Below are positions 32,903-40,702 of a stretch of 64,000 nt of DNA, one piece after another. The translations under genes were made by a program, and so were the position numbers. The stretch is taken from positions 1-64,000 of the forward strand of contig NZ_JAIWNC010000018.1 of the NCBI RefSeq assembly GCF_020216025.1, in the 5' to 3' direction. Position 1 is the first letter of the stretch. Each line of letters opens with the position of its first letter. Source of the DNA: Jidongwangia harbinensis. GTDB taxonomy: Bacteria; Actinomycetota; Actinomycetes; Mycobacteriales; Micromonosporaceae. The notes under the pieces were generated by a model. The model saw nothing but the letters and a program-made list of their open reading frames with translations. It was not told the origin of the DNA and did no database searches.

Positions 32903-35371
32903 TTGCGACACAAGCTTGTGGCGACTCTCTCGACCGCCGCCGTTCTGGCCGGTGGCCTGATCGGCTTACCGGCCGTCGCCGCTCCGTCCGGCGCCGTCAT
33001 CAACGAGGCGGACTGCATCGCGAACCCGCTCGCCGCGAACGACGACAGCTCCACCGCCCCGGTACTGCTCCCGTTCAAGGTCAACTTCTACGGGAGTACG
33101 TACGACCGGCTGTACGTCAACAACAACGGCAACGTCACGTTCGACACCCCGCTGAGCACGTACACGCCGTTCGGGCTGGCCGGGACCCGCGCCCCGATCA
33201 TCGCCCCGTTCTTCGCGGACGTGGACACCCGCGGGGGCGGCGGCTACGTCGGCTACGGCTGGGGCACCACCCTGTACGAGAACCGCCCGGCGTTCTGCGT
33301 GAGCTGGAAGTCGGTCGGTTACTACAACAACCACAGCGACAAGCAGAACACCTTCCAGATGCTGCTCGTGCAGCACGGCAGCGGCGGCGACCTGGACATC
33401 GTCTTCAACTACGACCAGGTCCGGTGGGAGACCGGCGACGCCAGCGGCGGCAGCAACGGCCTCGGCGGCAGTTCCGCCCGGGTCGGCTTCTCCAACGGCT
33501 CCGGCGAGGCCGGCACCTTCTTCGAAATGCCCGGCTCTGGCGTGCCCGGCGCCTTTCTGGACAGCAGCAGCACCGGACTGTCCGTGACGAACACCGACAG
33601 CGCGCAGCGCGGCCGACACGTATTCCGCATCCGGGGCGGCTACGCGCCGCTGACCCGATACGTGGCGCTGGGCGACTCCTACTCGTCCGGGTACGGCATG
33701 GGCGGCTACGCCCGCGGCACCCACCCGGACACGTGGGGCGGGGTCAACGACTGCCAGCGCTCCGACAAGGCCTACAGCAACCTCGTCGCCCAGGAGCTGC
33801 GCCTGAACCTCGACTTCCACGCCTGCCAGGGCGCGGTCACCGAGGAGTTCTACCAGTCCCGCGAGGGCGGCGCGTGGGGCGAAAAGCCCCAGCTCGATCA
33901 CCTCGACACCAACGACGTGCGCCTGCTGACCTTCACCATCGGCGGCAACGACTCCGGCTTCGCGGACATCTACGAGGAGTGCGTCCTGGGCATGGAACTG
34001 CTGCCCTGGAACACCTGCAACGGCGACGACAAGGTCACCAAGCCGTTGGCGGCCGCGATGGCACGCCTCGACGGCGGAGCCGACGGCGGGGACGCCGCCA
34101 TCGCCAAGATCCACCCGTACCCGTCCGTCTTCGGCGAAGCACGCCGGCGGACCCCCTACGCCCAGCGGGTCGTGGTCGGCTACCCGACGTTCTTCCGGCA
34201 GGGCGGCGCCGACACCACCTTCCGCTGCCAGGGCATCAAGCGGGTGGACCAGGCATGGATGCACGACAAGACGGTCGAGCTGAATAAGATCATCAAGCGC
34301 AACGCTGAACTCAACGGCTTCCGGTACGTCGACCCCAACGAGTACTTCCAGAACCACGAGTTCTGCGGCACCGACGGCAGCTGGTTCTACGGAGTCACCG
34401 ACGACGGCGCGGTGCACCCGACGCCGCCGGGGCACGAGGCGATCGCCAAGGCCATCCTCGAAGAACTCACCAACGACAGCCGCCCGCACTTCATGGTGAA
34501 GCCGAACGCCTCGGTCACCACCAGCATCGCAGTCGGCCAGGCCCTGCAACGCCTCGCGGTCGGCATCGAGTGGCCCGGCAGTGACATCCAGCTGACGCTC
34601 ACCTCGCCGTCCGGCACGGTCTACGACCGTACGGCGCGGCCCGGCGGCGCTTCCGGCTCGCACGGTCCCACCTGGGACCAGCTGTCGATCCCGAACCCGG
34701 AGCCGGGCACCTGGACGGCGACCATGTTCGGCGCCGACGTCGACCCGCTGGGTGAGGAGGCCCGGCTGAGCGTGGCCCAGCTCGAGGCACCCAACAAGGC
34801 GCCGGTCGCCGACTTCGACGTCGCCTTCACCAACGGCGCCCTGATGCTCGACGCGACCAGGGCCGCCGACGCGGACGGCACCATCCAGTCCTACGACTGG
34901 TACGTCCAGCTCGCCGACGGCACCGAGCGCGTCCTGCACGGCGTGCGAGCCAGCACGGCACTGCCCGCCGGCCAGCAGTTCAAGGTGACCCTCGCGGTCC
35001 GTGACGACGACGGCACCAGCACCTACGCCGCCCGTACCGCCGTGGCCGCCACCATGGACGTCAAGCCGGGCTCCGCCGACAACCCGGTCAACATCAAGAG
35101 CAAGGGCGTCACCCCGGTGGCCATCCTGTCCACCGCCGGCTTCGACGCCACCGCGGTGCAACCGTCTTCGGTGCGCGTCGGACCGGCCGGCATCGCCATC
35201 GACAAGTCGGCGGTCCAGGACGTCAACGGCGACGGCCGGGCCGACCTGCTGGTGCACGTGTCCACCACATCGCTGGGCCTGCGCGGCGGCGACACCAGCC
35301 TGGCGCTCTCCGGAACGCTGCGCACCGGTGTCCCGTTCGTCGGATCGGACCGCGTCCGAGTGCTGCAATGA
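32903..35371 (+). CDS. Secreted multidomain SGNH/GDSL hydrolase with N-terminal nidogen-like domain
   Basis: An 822-aa exported protein starting at TTG 32903 with AAGGAGA upstream. A signal peptide (about 1-28) is followed by a nidogen-like (NIDO) beta domain (about 40-245; INPxNANND-type start and VRWETGDASGG). An SGNH esterase domain follows (about 250-540) with the nucleophile in ALGDSYSSG, the N block in TIGGNDSGF and the catalytic D-x-x-H in DDGAVHPTPPGH. The C-terminus holds a P-domain/PPC-like module, a PKD-like segment (APVADFDVAF) and a last repeat with a DVNGDGRADL calcium-binding loop. It probably hydrolyses an ester in extracellular lipid or polysaccharide. The combination of domains is unusual. 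Confidence 0.88.
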   Translation: MRHKLVATLSTAAVLAGGLIGLPAVAAPSGAVINEADCIANPLAANDDSSTAPVLLPFKVNFYGSTYDRLYVNNNGNVTFDTPLSTYTPFGLAGTRAPIIAPFFADVDTRGGGGYVGYGWGTTLYENRPAFCVSWKSVGYYNNHSDKQNTFQMLLVQHGSGGDLDIVFNYDQVRWETGDASGGSNGLGGSSARVGFSNGSGEAGTFFEMPGSGVPGAFLDSSSTGLSVTNTDSAQRGRHVFRIRGGYAPLTRYVALGDSYSSGYGMGGYARGTHPDTWGGVNDCQRSDKAYSNLVAQELRLNLDFHACQGAVTEEFYQSREGGAWGEKPQLDHLDTNDVRLLTFTIGGNDSGFADIYEECVLGMELLPWNTCNGDDKVTKPLAAAMARLDGGADGGDAAIAKIHPYPSVFGEARRRTPYAQRVVVGYPTFFRQGGADTTFRCQGIKRVDQAWMHDKTVELNKIIKRNAELNGFRYVDPNEYFQNHEFCGTDGSWFYGVTDDGAVHPTPPGHEAIAKAILEELTNDSRPHFMVKPNASVTTSIAVGQALQRLAVGIEWPGSDIQLTLTSPSGTVYDRTARPGGASGSHGPTWDQLSIPNPEPGTWTATMFGADVDPLGEEARLSVAQLEAPNKAPVADFDVAFTNGALMLDATRAADADGTIQSYDWYVQLADGTERVLHGVRASTALPAGQQFKVTLAVRDDDGTSTYAARTAVAATMDVKPGSADNPVNIKSKGVTPVAILSTAGFDATAVQPSSVRVGPAGIAIDKSAVQDVNGDGRADLLVHVSTTSLGLRGGDTSLALSGTLRTGVPFVGSDRVRVLQ

Positions 35372-35688
35372 CAACCATGTCCCGACCGAACTCGCCGCGT
35401 CGGACGACCATACTGGTCGTCCGGGTGGTGGCCGCCCTGCTCCTCGGATACCTGGGCGCATTGCTTGCCTTCGGCAGCTACGTGGCCATGATGTGGCAGT
35501 TGCGCCCGTCGGCCGGGGGCAGCGGCACCGCGCTCGGCGCGGCCGGGTTCGGCCTCCTGGCGGGCGCCCTCGTCGCGGCCGCCATGGCGGCCTGGTGGTT
35601 CCTGGTGCCGCCGGCGCGCTGGTGGGGCATTCCGATCAACACGCTGTTCGTCGCGGGCACCTTCGCCGCGTTCCTGTCGAACGTCTGA
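35368..35688 (+). CDS. Small membrane protein of unknown function
   Basis: A 106-aa protein with three hydrophobic segments (about 14-40, 55-75, 85-103) and an Arg-rich N-terminus. It overlaps the SGNH hydrolase stop by 4 bp (ATGA), so translation is coupled and it may help anchor or export that enzyme. No family is recognised. The strong terminator at 35702 closes the unit. Confidence 0.72.
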   Translation: MTTMSRPNSPRRTTILVVRVVAALLLGYLGALLAFGSYVAMMWQLRPSAGGSGTALGAAGFGLLAGALVAAAMAAWWFLVPPARWWGIPINTLFVAGTFAAFLSNV

Positions 35689-35701
35689 TCACTCGGCCGA
35701 A

Positions 35702-35743
35702 CACCGTGCCCGGGGCGGCCGACCCGCCGCCCCGGGCACGGTG
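35702..35743 (+). terminator. Intrinsic terminator after the SGNH hydrolase unit
   Basis: A perfect 18-bp stem (35702-35719 with 35726-35743) with a 6-base loop starts 14 bases after the stop at 35688. It is the strongest hairpin in the window. Confidence 0.88.
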
Positions 35744-35872
35744 CTGTCCGCATGCTCGCCGGCTCGTACCGTGGAGGAACGCTTTACCGGCAGCGGTGGG
35801 CTCCGCCGCAGCGAGCGCCTCGCGGATGATCCGCGCGCCCGCCGGCGTACCGGGACAGGGAATGGCAACGAA

Positions 35873-35960
35873 AGCGGCACCGCCGTGCTGGGCGGTGCCG
35901 CTGGGGGTTCACGTAAGAACCCTCTCGTGGAGATGCTGTCGGCCTACTTGAACCCTGCGC
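35873..35960 (-). repeat. Degraded copy of the ssrA 3' end and terminator (att-like, distal)
   Basis: A 12-bp hairpin AGCGGCACCGCC..GGCGGTGCCGCT (35873-35902) is followed by GGGTTCACGTAAGAACCCTC, then TGGAGATGC and CTTGAACCC. The order and sequence copy the real ssrA terminator and T-arm region at 37555-37640 (same stem, GGGTTC..GTAAGAACCCTC, TGGAGGTGC, TCGAACCC). It is best read as the distal border left by an element that integrated at the ssrA 3' end. The interval 35744-35872 holds nothing else recognisable. Confidence 0.6.
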
Positions 35961-36188
35961 AGGACGTGCAGCAGCTTCGGGCAGGCACTCGCAGATCTCC
36001 ATCACCCGGTGCGCCAGCCGACGAGCCGGAGCCCGGAATGATCAGTCACTGGCGACCGGCCGTCCTGCTGGGCGAGCGGAATGTCGTAGGCATGTGGTTA
36101 GGTGAGACCACAGTTGGTCGGCATCAGCCTTTGCGGCTCACCCGACTGACCGCCCGTCACTGTGTCTACCCAGTTACAGGGAGTATTG

Positions 36189-37130
36189 ATGATTCGATTC
36201 TTCTATGTCTACGTTCCCGCGAGCGGCAGGACCAACCTCGACATCGGCATCACCGGTGGCATCTGGGGCTGGAAGTCCGAAGCGCTGAACGATCGCCTCA
36301 AGGAGTTCAACCGCACCGAAGCCCGGCAGATTGCCCGGGAGATCCAACCCGGTGACTATCTCATTCTGGGCCATCGCGGTCCGAACTCCCGGGTATCCAA
36401 AGGAACGTGGACGTCCGGCGTCCTTCACCAGGTCGTGTTCGGGCAGGTCAAGGCCCCACTGTTTCGGTCGGAGGAGCCGGTCTGGCCGGACGACACCTAC
36501 CCCGAGCGGATCCGGCTCGACGTTCTCCATCGTGCCGAGAACGTATCCGGCGTCCACCTCGGCGCCGCGGCAATGGAGGCGTTGCGGTCTTCGGCCAACG
36601 TCGGCGGCGTGCCGATCCCTTCGGACCCGGTCGACATCCTTTCCGTGGAGGATGAGATGACCGCGGAGCAGGGCGCCTCAGGCCGAGAGTCTGATCAGAT
36701 CCTGGGTGTCGAAGGCGGCTTGGACGCGCTCGCTCGCGTCCTGGTACGCAAGGAGCAGAGGAAGCTCCGCAGGATGAAGTTCGGCGACTCCGCCGAGATC
36801 CGCTGCGAACTCTGCGGCCGGCTGTTCCCGCGACGATTCGTCCGCGCGGCACACGTCAAACGCCGCGCTGACGCCAACGAGCAGGAACGCCGCAACCTGG
36901 CCAACATCATCGCGGCTTGCTTGTTCGGGTGCGACGAACTCTTCGAGCACGGATATGTGTTCGTCGACGCGGGCGGCCGGATCCGCGTGAGCAATGGACC
37001 TACGAAGCACTCCACTGCTGACCTGCTGGCACTCGCGACCGTGCTCGACGCGCGGCAATGCGCAGCAGCGAAGCCGTCGTCGGCGGAGTTCTTCGCCTGG
37101 CACCGCCGCTGGGCCACCGAGGCAGGCTGA
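36189..37130 (+). CDS. EVE-like domain fused to HNH endonuclease (putative modification-dependent nuclease)
   Basis: A 313-aa protein. The N-terminal ~140 residues resemble an EVE/PUA-like modified-base reader (FYVYVPASGRTNLDIGITGG, then IWGWK, and PGDYLILGHRG). The C-terminal part is an HNH nuclease with CELCG, the His in RAAHVKRR, an Asn in RRNLANIIAACLFGCDELF and HGYVFVD. EVE-HNH proteins are known type IV restriction enzymes that cut DNA with modified cytosine, so phage defence is the likely role. ATG 36189 has AGGGAG six bases upstream. The gene is the only cargo between two att-like repeats next to ssrA. Confidence 0.78.
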   Translation: MIRFFYVYVPASGRTNLDIGITGGIWGWKSEALNDRLKEFNRTEARQIAREIQPGDYLILGHRGPNSRVSKGTWTSGVLHQVVFGQVKAPLFRSEEPVWPDDTYPERIRLDVLHRAENVSGVHLGAAAMEALRSSANVGGVPIPSDPVDILSVEDEMTAEQGASGRESDQILGVEGGLDALARVLVRKEQRKLRRMKFGDSAEIRCELCGRLFPRRFVRAAHVKRRADANEQERRNLANIIAACLFGCDELFEHGYVFVDAGGRIRVSNGPTKHSTADLLALATVLDARQCAAAKPSSAEFFAWHRRWATEAG

Positions 37131-37156
37131 GTCAGCCCGCTTGGACAACGAAAAAC

Positions 37157-37235
37157 ATCGGCGGTACCGCCGTGAGGCGGTACCACCGATGATCTTGCAG
37201 TGGAGGTGCTCACTACTTACTTGAACCTTGCGGAC
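37157..37235 (-). repeat. Degraded copy of the ssrA 3' end and terminator (att-like, proximal)
   Basis: A 15-bp near-perfect hairpin (37157-37171 with 37176-37190) is followed, in ssrA orientation, by GTTTTTCG, a true T-run. On the other side come TGGAGGTGC (37201-37209) and CTTGAACCTTGCGG, paralleling 35929-35960 and the ssrA 3' end at 37611-37640. It also lies just after the EVE-HNH stop (37130). It looks like the second border of the island; the hairpin may terminate the nuclease transcript. Confidence 0.55.
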
Positions 37236-37554
37236 GGAAATGTCCCTGGTTGGCCGCAGTCTCCCGACCGTCGCCGGCAGATGGTGCAGGGGATGCAGCG
37301 TGGACTGGGCGTCGAGGCAGCGGGCTGACCACCCGTTCAGTTCTACCTTCTGTTCAGTAATACCGAACCGAGGCCAATACTGAACGCTGCTCTCCAACCC
37401 ACGAGCTGTACCGGCAGGCGTGCAAGGACCCGCCGCGTGCTCGATTAGCCGCCTTCCGCGCAGTACCTCGGTGACGACGGGAACGGCCCGCATGTTGCCA
37501 CCGATGAGCTGGCCGACCCCTCTCTTACGCTGGTCGGCCAAGGCCAGAAACGAG
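37236..37554. other. Gene-free island remnant next to ssrA
   Basis: Between the proximal att-like repeat and the ssrA terminator no supported gene is visible on either strand. It may be the residue of an older insertion into the same site. Confidence 0.45.
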
Positions 37555-37584
37555 AGCGGCACCGCCCTGGCGAGCGGTGCCGCT
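37555..37584 (-). terminator. ssrA terminator
   Basis: An 11-bp stem AGCGGCACCGC..GCGGTGCCGCT with an 8-base loop lies 27 bases beyond the tmRNA 3' end and is followed in ssrA orientation by CTCGTTTCTGG. A second small hairpin (GGGTTC..GAACCC) lies between it and the RNA end. Confidence 0.75.
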
Positions 37585-37610
37585 TCGGGTTCGGGTAAGA
37601 ACCCTCTTCG

Positions 37611-37986
37611 TGGAGGTGCCGGGAATCGAACCCGGGTCCTTCGTTGTTTTGTCAGGGCTTCTCCGAGCGCAGCTCACTATGCCTCTACTCGGCCCCACCA
37701 ATCACGTGAGCAAGTTGGTGTGACGGGCCCAGTCGCTGATTAATCTCGCCGCACGGACCCCGCGACCGGGTCCGATTGGCCAACCTCCTAGCTGATGCCG
37801 GTTACTGGGCCGGAGGCACTCCCAGACCGACAGACTCCGCTACTTGCCTCAGGCGGCGAGAGCGTAAGAGTCAGCGCTATCCTGCTTGGCGCTTATAAGT
37901 TTCCGACGACCGATTCTCGAGACGACGTCGGCTTCCTCGGCTCGCTTCCCCTGTCTCCACGTACGAAGTCGAAACCAGTCACCCCC
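37611..37986 (-). ncRNA. ssrA: tmRNA (transfer-messenger RNA)
   Basis: A 376-nt RNA that rescues stalled ribosomes with SmpB. The 5' end GGGGGTGACTGGTTTCGACTTCG pattern (37986 downwards) pairs with CACCTCC near the 3' end to form the acceptor stem, and the 3' T arm is CCGGGTTCGATTCCCGG. The open reading frame at 37890-37849 encodes the tag AKQDSADSYALAA followed by TGA, ending in the ALAA degron recognised by ClpXP-type proteases. smpB lies 830 bp upstream on the same strand. The 3' end was evidently used as an integration site (see the att-like repeats). Confidence 0.95.
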
Positions 37987-38071
37987 TGGACAGCTGCCCC
38001 AGTGGCAGCCCCACCAGCCTAACGCCTCCCCGCCCCGACTTCATTCCGGTATCGCCTCCGAGTTCGGCACC

Positions 38072-38160
38072 GGGCTCAACGAAAGGAGATGCCGGGCTCA
38101 ACGAAAGGAGATGCCGGGCTCAGCGGGAGGAGGTGCCGGGGCTCAGCGGGAGGAGATTTC
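38072..38160. repeat. Four tandem 22-23-bp repeats at the 3' end of the CBM-like gene
   Basis: Units begin at 38072, 38094, 38116 and 38139, each starting GGGCTCA and containing GAGGAGNTGCC or a close variant. The fourth unit is the last six codons and stop of the gene at 38143-38775; the other three repeat this end beyond the stop. Two units are identical, pointing to slippage. They are too few and without spacers for a CRISPR. Confidence 0.85.
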
Positions 38161-38775
38161 GCAGGCCCGGCCGTCGACCTGGCAGGACGTGGGACGGATC
38201 TCGCCGTCCCCTTCGGTGGACGCGCGGAAGCCGATCATCGTGCTCCGGCCCGCGGCGAGCGGGCCGCCGCTGAAGACGACGGTGCTGCCCGAGGTGCTGG
38301 CGTCGGCGCCGAACGTGCGCTCCACGCGTACCTCGGCGTCGGGGTGGTAGGTCACCCGGACCTGCCAGTTCCGTGCGGTGTCACCCTCGTTCTCGATGAC
38401 GATGCCGGCCTGGAACTGGCCGCGCCGCTCGCCGCCGCTCAGGTAGCGGGCGGTGAAGGCGGGCTTCGGGGTGGGCGAGGCGGACGGGCGCCGGGACGGG
38501 GTCTTGGCGGGGCGCGCCGACTTCGACGCGGACACCTTCCTGGTGGCGGGGCGGGACGACGGCGGGCGGGACGACGGCACGACGGACGGCGCCGGGGGCA
38601 CCGCCGTCGGGGACGGAGTCGCACCCAGTGCCGGGGTGATCATCAGAGGTGGGTCGAGGTCGCGGCGCTGGGTGACGGACCACAGGACGACCAGGGCGAG
38701 GAGCAGCACGGCGAGCACCGCGGCGAGGAGGGTACGGGGACGGGATGCCCAGGTGGCGCCTTGCTGGTCGGGCAT
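38143..38775 (-). CDS. Membrane-anchored protein with a CBM2-like beta domain
   Basis: A 210-aa protein with one membrane segment (about 18-38) after a short cytoplasmic tail. A Ser/Pro/Ala/Lys/Arg-rich linker (about 55-110) follows, then a C-terminal beta-sandwich resembling cellulose-binding (CBM2-like) or similar carbohydrate modules (FQAGIVIENEGDTARNWQVRVTY..VVFSGGPLAAG..IGFRAS). Two cysteines near the C-terminus may form a disulfide. ATG 38775 has GGAGG five bases upstream. It is transcribed after smpB. Binding of wall or extracellular glycan is inferred. Confidence 0.68.
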   Translation of the reverse strand: MPDQQGATWASRPRTLLAAVLAVLLLALVVLWSVTQRRDLDPPLMITPALGATPSPTAVPPAPSVVPSSRPPSSRPATRKVSASKSARPAKTPSRRPSASPTPKPAFTARYLSGGERRGQFQAGIVIENEGDTARNWQVRVTYHPDAEVRVERTFGADASTSGSTVVFSGGPLAAGRSTMIGFRASTEGDGEIRPTSCQVDGRACEISSR

Positions 38776-38815
38776 CGTTCCTCCGCTGTCGTGGATCACG
38801 AAGCGGGACCCTAAC

Positions 38816-39292
38816 TCAGGTCATGCCCTTGCCGCGTCGGCCCAACGCCCGAGTGATCTCCCGCTGAGCGTCTCGATTCGCCAGGTCCTGACGTTTGTCG
38901 TAGCTCTTCTTGCCCTTCGCGAGACCCAGCTCGACCTTCGCGTACCCGTTGTGGAAGTACACCGAGAGTGGCACCAGGGTGACGCCGTCGTCGCGCAGCT
39001 TGCCCTGCAGCTTGTGGATCTCGTCGCGCTTGAGCAGCAGCTTGCGCACCCGGCGCGGCTCGTGGTTGGTCCAGGTGCCCTGGGTGTACTCAGGGATGTG
39101 CATCCCGTGCAGGAAGATCTCGCCGTTGTTCTCGTGGCCGAACGCGTCGACCAGCGAGGCCCGGCCGGCGCGCAGTGATTTGACCTCGGTGCCGGTCAGC
39201 GCCATGCCGGCCTCGTAGGTGTCGAGAATGGCGTAGTCGTGCCGCGCCTTGCGGTTCGAGGCCACGACCTTGCGCCCCTGTTCGCGCGGCAT
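38816..39292 (-). CDS. smpB: SsrA-binding protein SmpB
   Basis: A 158-aa protein that binds tmRNA and brings it to stalled ribosomes. The OB-fold core reads KARHDYAILDTYEAGMALTGTEVKSLRAGRASL and HGMHIPEYTQGTWTNHEPRRVRKLLL. The C-terminal tail LGLAKGKKSYDKRQDLANRDAQREI enters the mRNA channel. The start at 39292 (MPREQG) has GGAGA upstream. It closes the prfB-ftsE-ftsX-peptidase-smpB series conserved in actinobacteria, with ssrA downstream. Confidence 0.97.
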   Translation of the reverse strand: MPREQGRKVVASNRKARHDYAILDTYEAGMALTGTEVKSLRAGRASLVDAFGHENNGEIFLHGMHIPEYTQGTWTNHEPRRVRKLLLKRDEIHKLQGKLRDDGVTLVPLSVYFHNGYAKVELGLAKGKKSYDKRQDLANRDAQREITRALGRRGKGMT

Positions 39293-39330
39293 GCCGGTCT
39301 CCAAGAGGTATGCGGAGGGATCGGCTCAAT

Positions 39331-40605
39331 CTAACAGAGACAGGAAGGCAGATATTTCGCCGGATTCTTCGGTACGCCGCTCAGCCGGGTCTCGAAGTGC
39401 AGGTGGTATCCGGTGGAGGCGCCGGTGGTGCCGACCCGGCCGATGACCTCGCCGCGCCGGACGTACTCGCCGGTGCGTACGCCGATCCGGGACTGGTGGC
39501 CGTAACAGGTGGAGAAACCACGCCCCTGCAGCCGGCCGTGGCTGATGCAGGTGTAGTTGCCGTATCCGCCGTTCCACCCGGCCCGCATCACCCGGCCGGC
39601 GGCGGCGGCCCGGATCGGGGTGCCGCCACCGGCGGCGATGTCCATGCCGGCGTGCAGCTGCCAGACCCGGTAGTACGGGTCGAAGCGGTGGCCGAAGTTG
39701 CTGCTCTTCCAGCCGCGGACCGGCATCAGGAGCCGGCCGCCGCGGTGTACCGCGGTGCTGCCGGCGCGCGCCTGGCCCCGTTCCCACGCCTGCAGCGCGG
39801 CCACCACCCGGAGTTCCTCGGCGCGGACCGCCCGGTAGCGGGCCAGCACGGCGGCGCGCTGCGACTGCGCCACGGCGAGCGCCTGGCGGCGCATCTCGGT
39901 CAGGCGTACCACGGCGGCGCGGGCCCGGACCGCGGCGGCCTGCGCCGCCCGCGCCTTGGCCAGGGCCCGGGCGGCCTCCCGCTCGGCGTCCTCGGCGTTG
40001 CGCTTGGTGAGCCCGGCCCGGTCCTGTTCGGTACGCGCGGCCCGGCGCGCCACCGCCATCTCGTCGACGCTCTCCTGCCGCTTCTGCATGACCTGTTCGA
40101 CCAGGCCCATCCGGTCCATGATGTCCTGCGGCCCGGTGGCGCTGACCAGCACGTTCAGGGAGGCGAAGTCGGCGGCGCCCATGTAGCTGGCCGCGGCCAC
40201 CCGGCCGACCCGCTCCCGGGCCTGCTCGACCCGCCGGTGTGCCTGCTCGTACCGGGACACGACCTGCTGGTGCAGGGCACGGGCGGTGTCCGCCTTGCGC
40301 CGCGCGGTGTTCGCCTCGGCCTGGGCGGCGACGACCACCCCGTTCGCGGTGGCGACCCGGTGCTGGGCGGCGGGCAGCGCCGCGTTGGCGAGTTCCAGGC
40401 GGCGGGCGGCGGCGCGGGCGACGGCGGTGGCGTCCTCGAGGACGGCGGCGGCCCGGTCGGCGGCCCGGCCCGCGTTCCGGGCGTCGTCGCGCGGGTCGGC
40501 GGCGACGGGCCGTGGCCCCACCAGTCCCACACCGGCGATGCAGAGCAGGCCGAGACACACGGCCCACGCGGGCGAGACACGGCGATGTCGTCGACAGGAC
40601 CCCAC
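39331..40605 (-). CDS. Secreted M23 peptidase with coiled-coil region (EnvC/NlpD-like)
   Basis: A 424-aa exported protein with a GTG start and a signal peptide (about 10-37). A long Ala/Arg-rich coiled coil (about 38-290) precedes a C-terminal M23 LytM domain with zinc and catalytic motifs HAGMDIAAGGGTPI and GYHLHFE. It is encoded directly after ftsX; FtsEX activates such coiled-coil hydrolases or their activators in other bacteria, so peptidoglycan cleavage during division is likely. The first zinc His (HAGMD) and the HLH motif are present, so it may be catalytically active rather than a degenerate activator. Confidence 0.9.
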   Translation of the reverse strand: MGSCRRHRRVSPAWAVCLGLLCIAGVGLVGPRPVAADPRDDARNAGRAADRAAAVLEDATAVARAAARRLELANAALPAAQHRVATANGVVVAAQAEANTARRKADTARALHQQVVSRYEQAHRRVEQARERVGRVAAASYMGAADFASLNVLVSATGPQDIMDRMGLVEQVMQKRQESVDEMAVARRAARTEQDRAGLTKRNAEDAEREAARALAKARAAQAAAVRARAAVVRLTEMRRQALAVAQSQRAAVLARYRAVRAEELRVVAALQAWERGQARAGSTAVHRGGRLLMPVRGWKSSNFGHRFDPYYRVWQLHAGMDIAAGGGTPIRAAAAGRVMRAGWNGGYGNYTCISHGRLQGRGFSTCYGHQSRIGVRTGEYVRRGEVIGRVGTTGASTGYHLHFETRLSGVPKNPAKYLPSCLC

Positions 40606-40655
40606 ATCGGCACCGTACCCCGGGTAAGCCGCTTAAGGGCCCAAAACGACCAATA

Positions 40656-40680
40656 GCCGCATCCCGGACGGGAATGCGGC
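40656..40680 (-). terminator. Hairpin between ftsX and the M23 peptidase gene
   Basis: GCCGCATCCC pairs with GGGAATGCGGC (one mismatch) around a short loop, about 23 bases past the ftsX stop. It may reduce read-through into the peptidase gene. Confidence 0.5.
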
Positions 40681-40702
40681 CATCGGGCCGGGCTCGGAGT
40701 GC

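Noticed and set aside
32966..35461. 831-codon minus-strand frame opposite the SGNH hydrolase
   Set aside because: The composition is a complement artefact and the plus strand encodes recognisable domains with a signal peptide.
35873..37235. Two further tmRNA or tRNA genes at the ssrA-like repeats
   Set aside because: Only the T-arm and terminator parts are similar; acceptor stems, tag frames and pseudoknots are missing.
38072..38160. Short regularly spaced repeats as a CRISPR array
   Set aside because: The units are directly adjacent without spacers and copy the end of a coding sequence; there are no cas genes.
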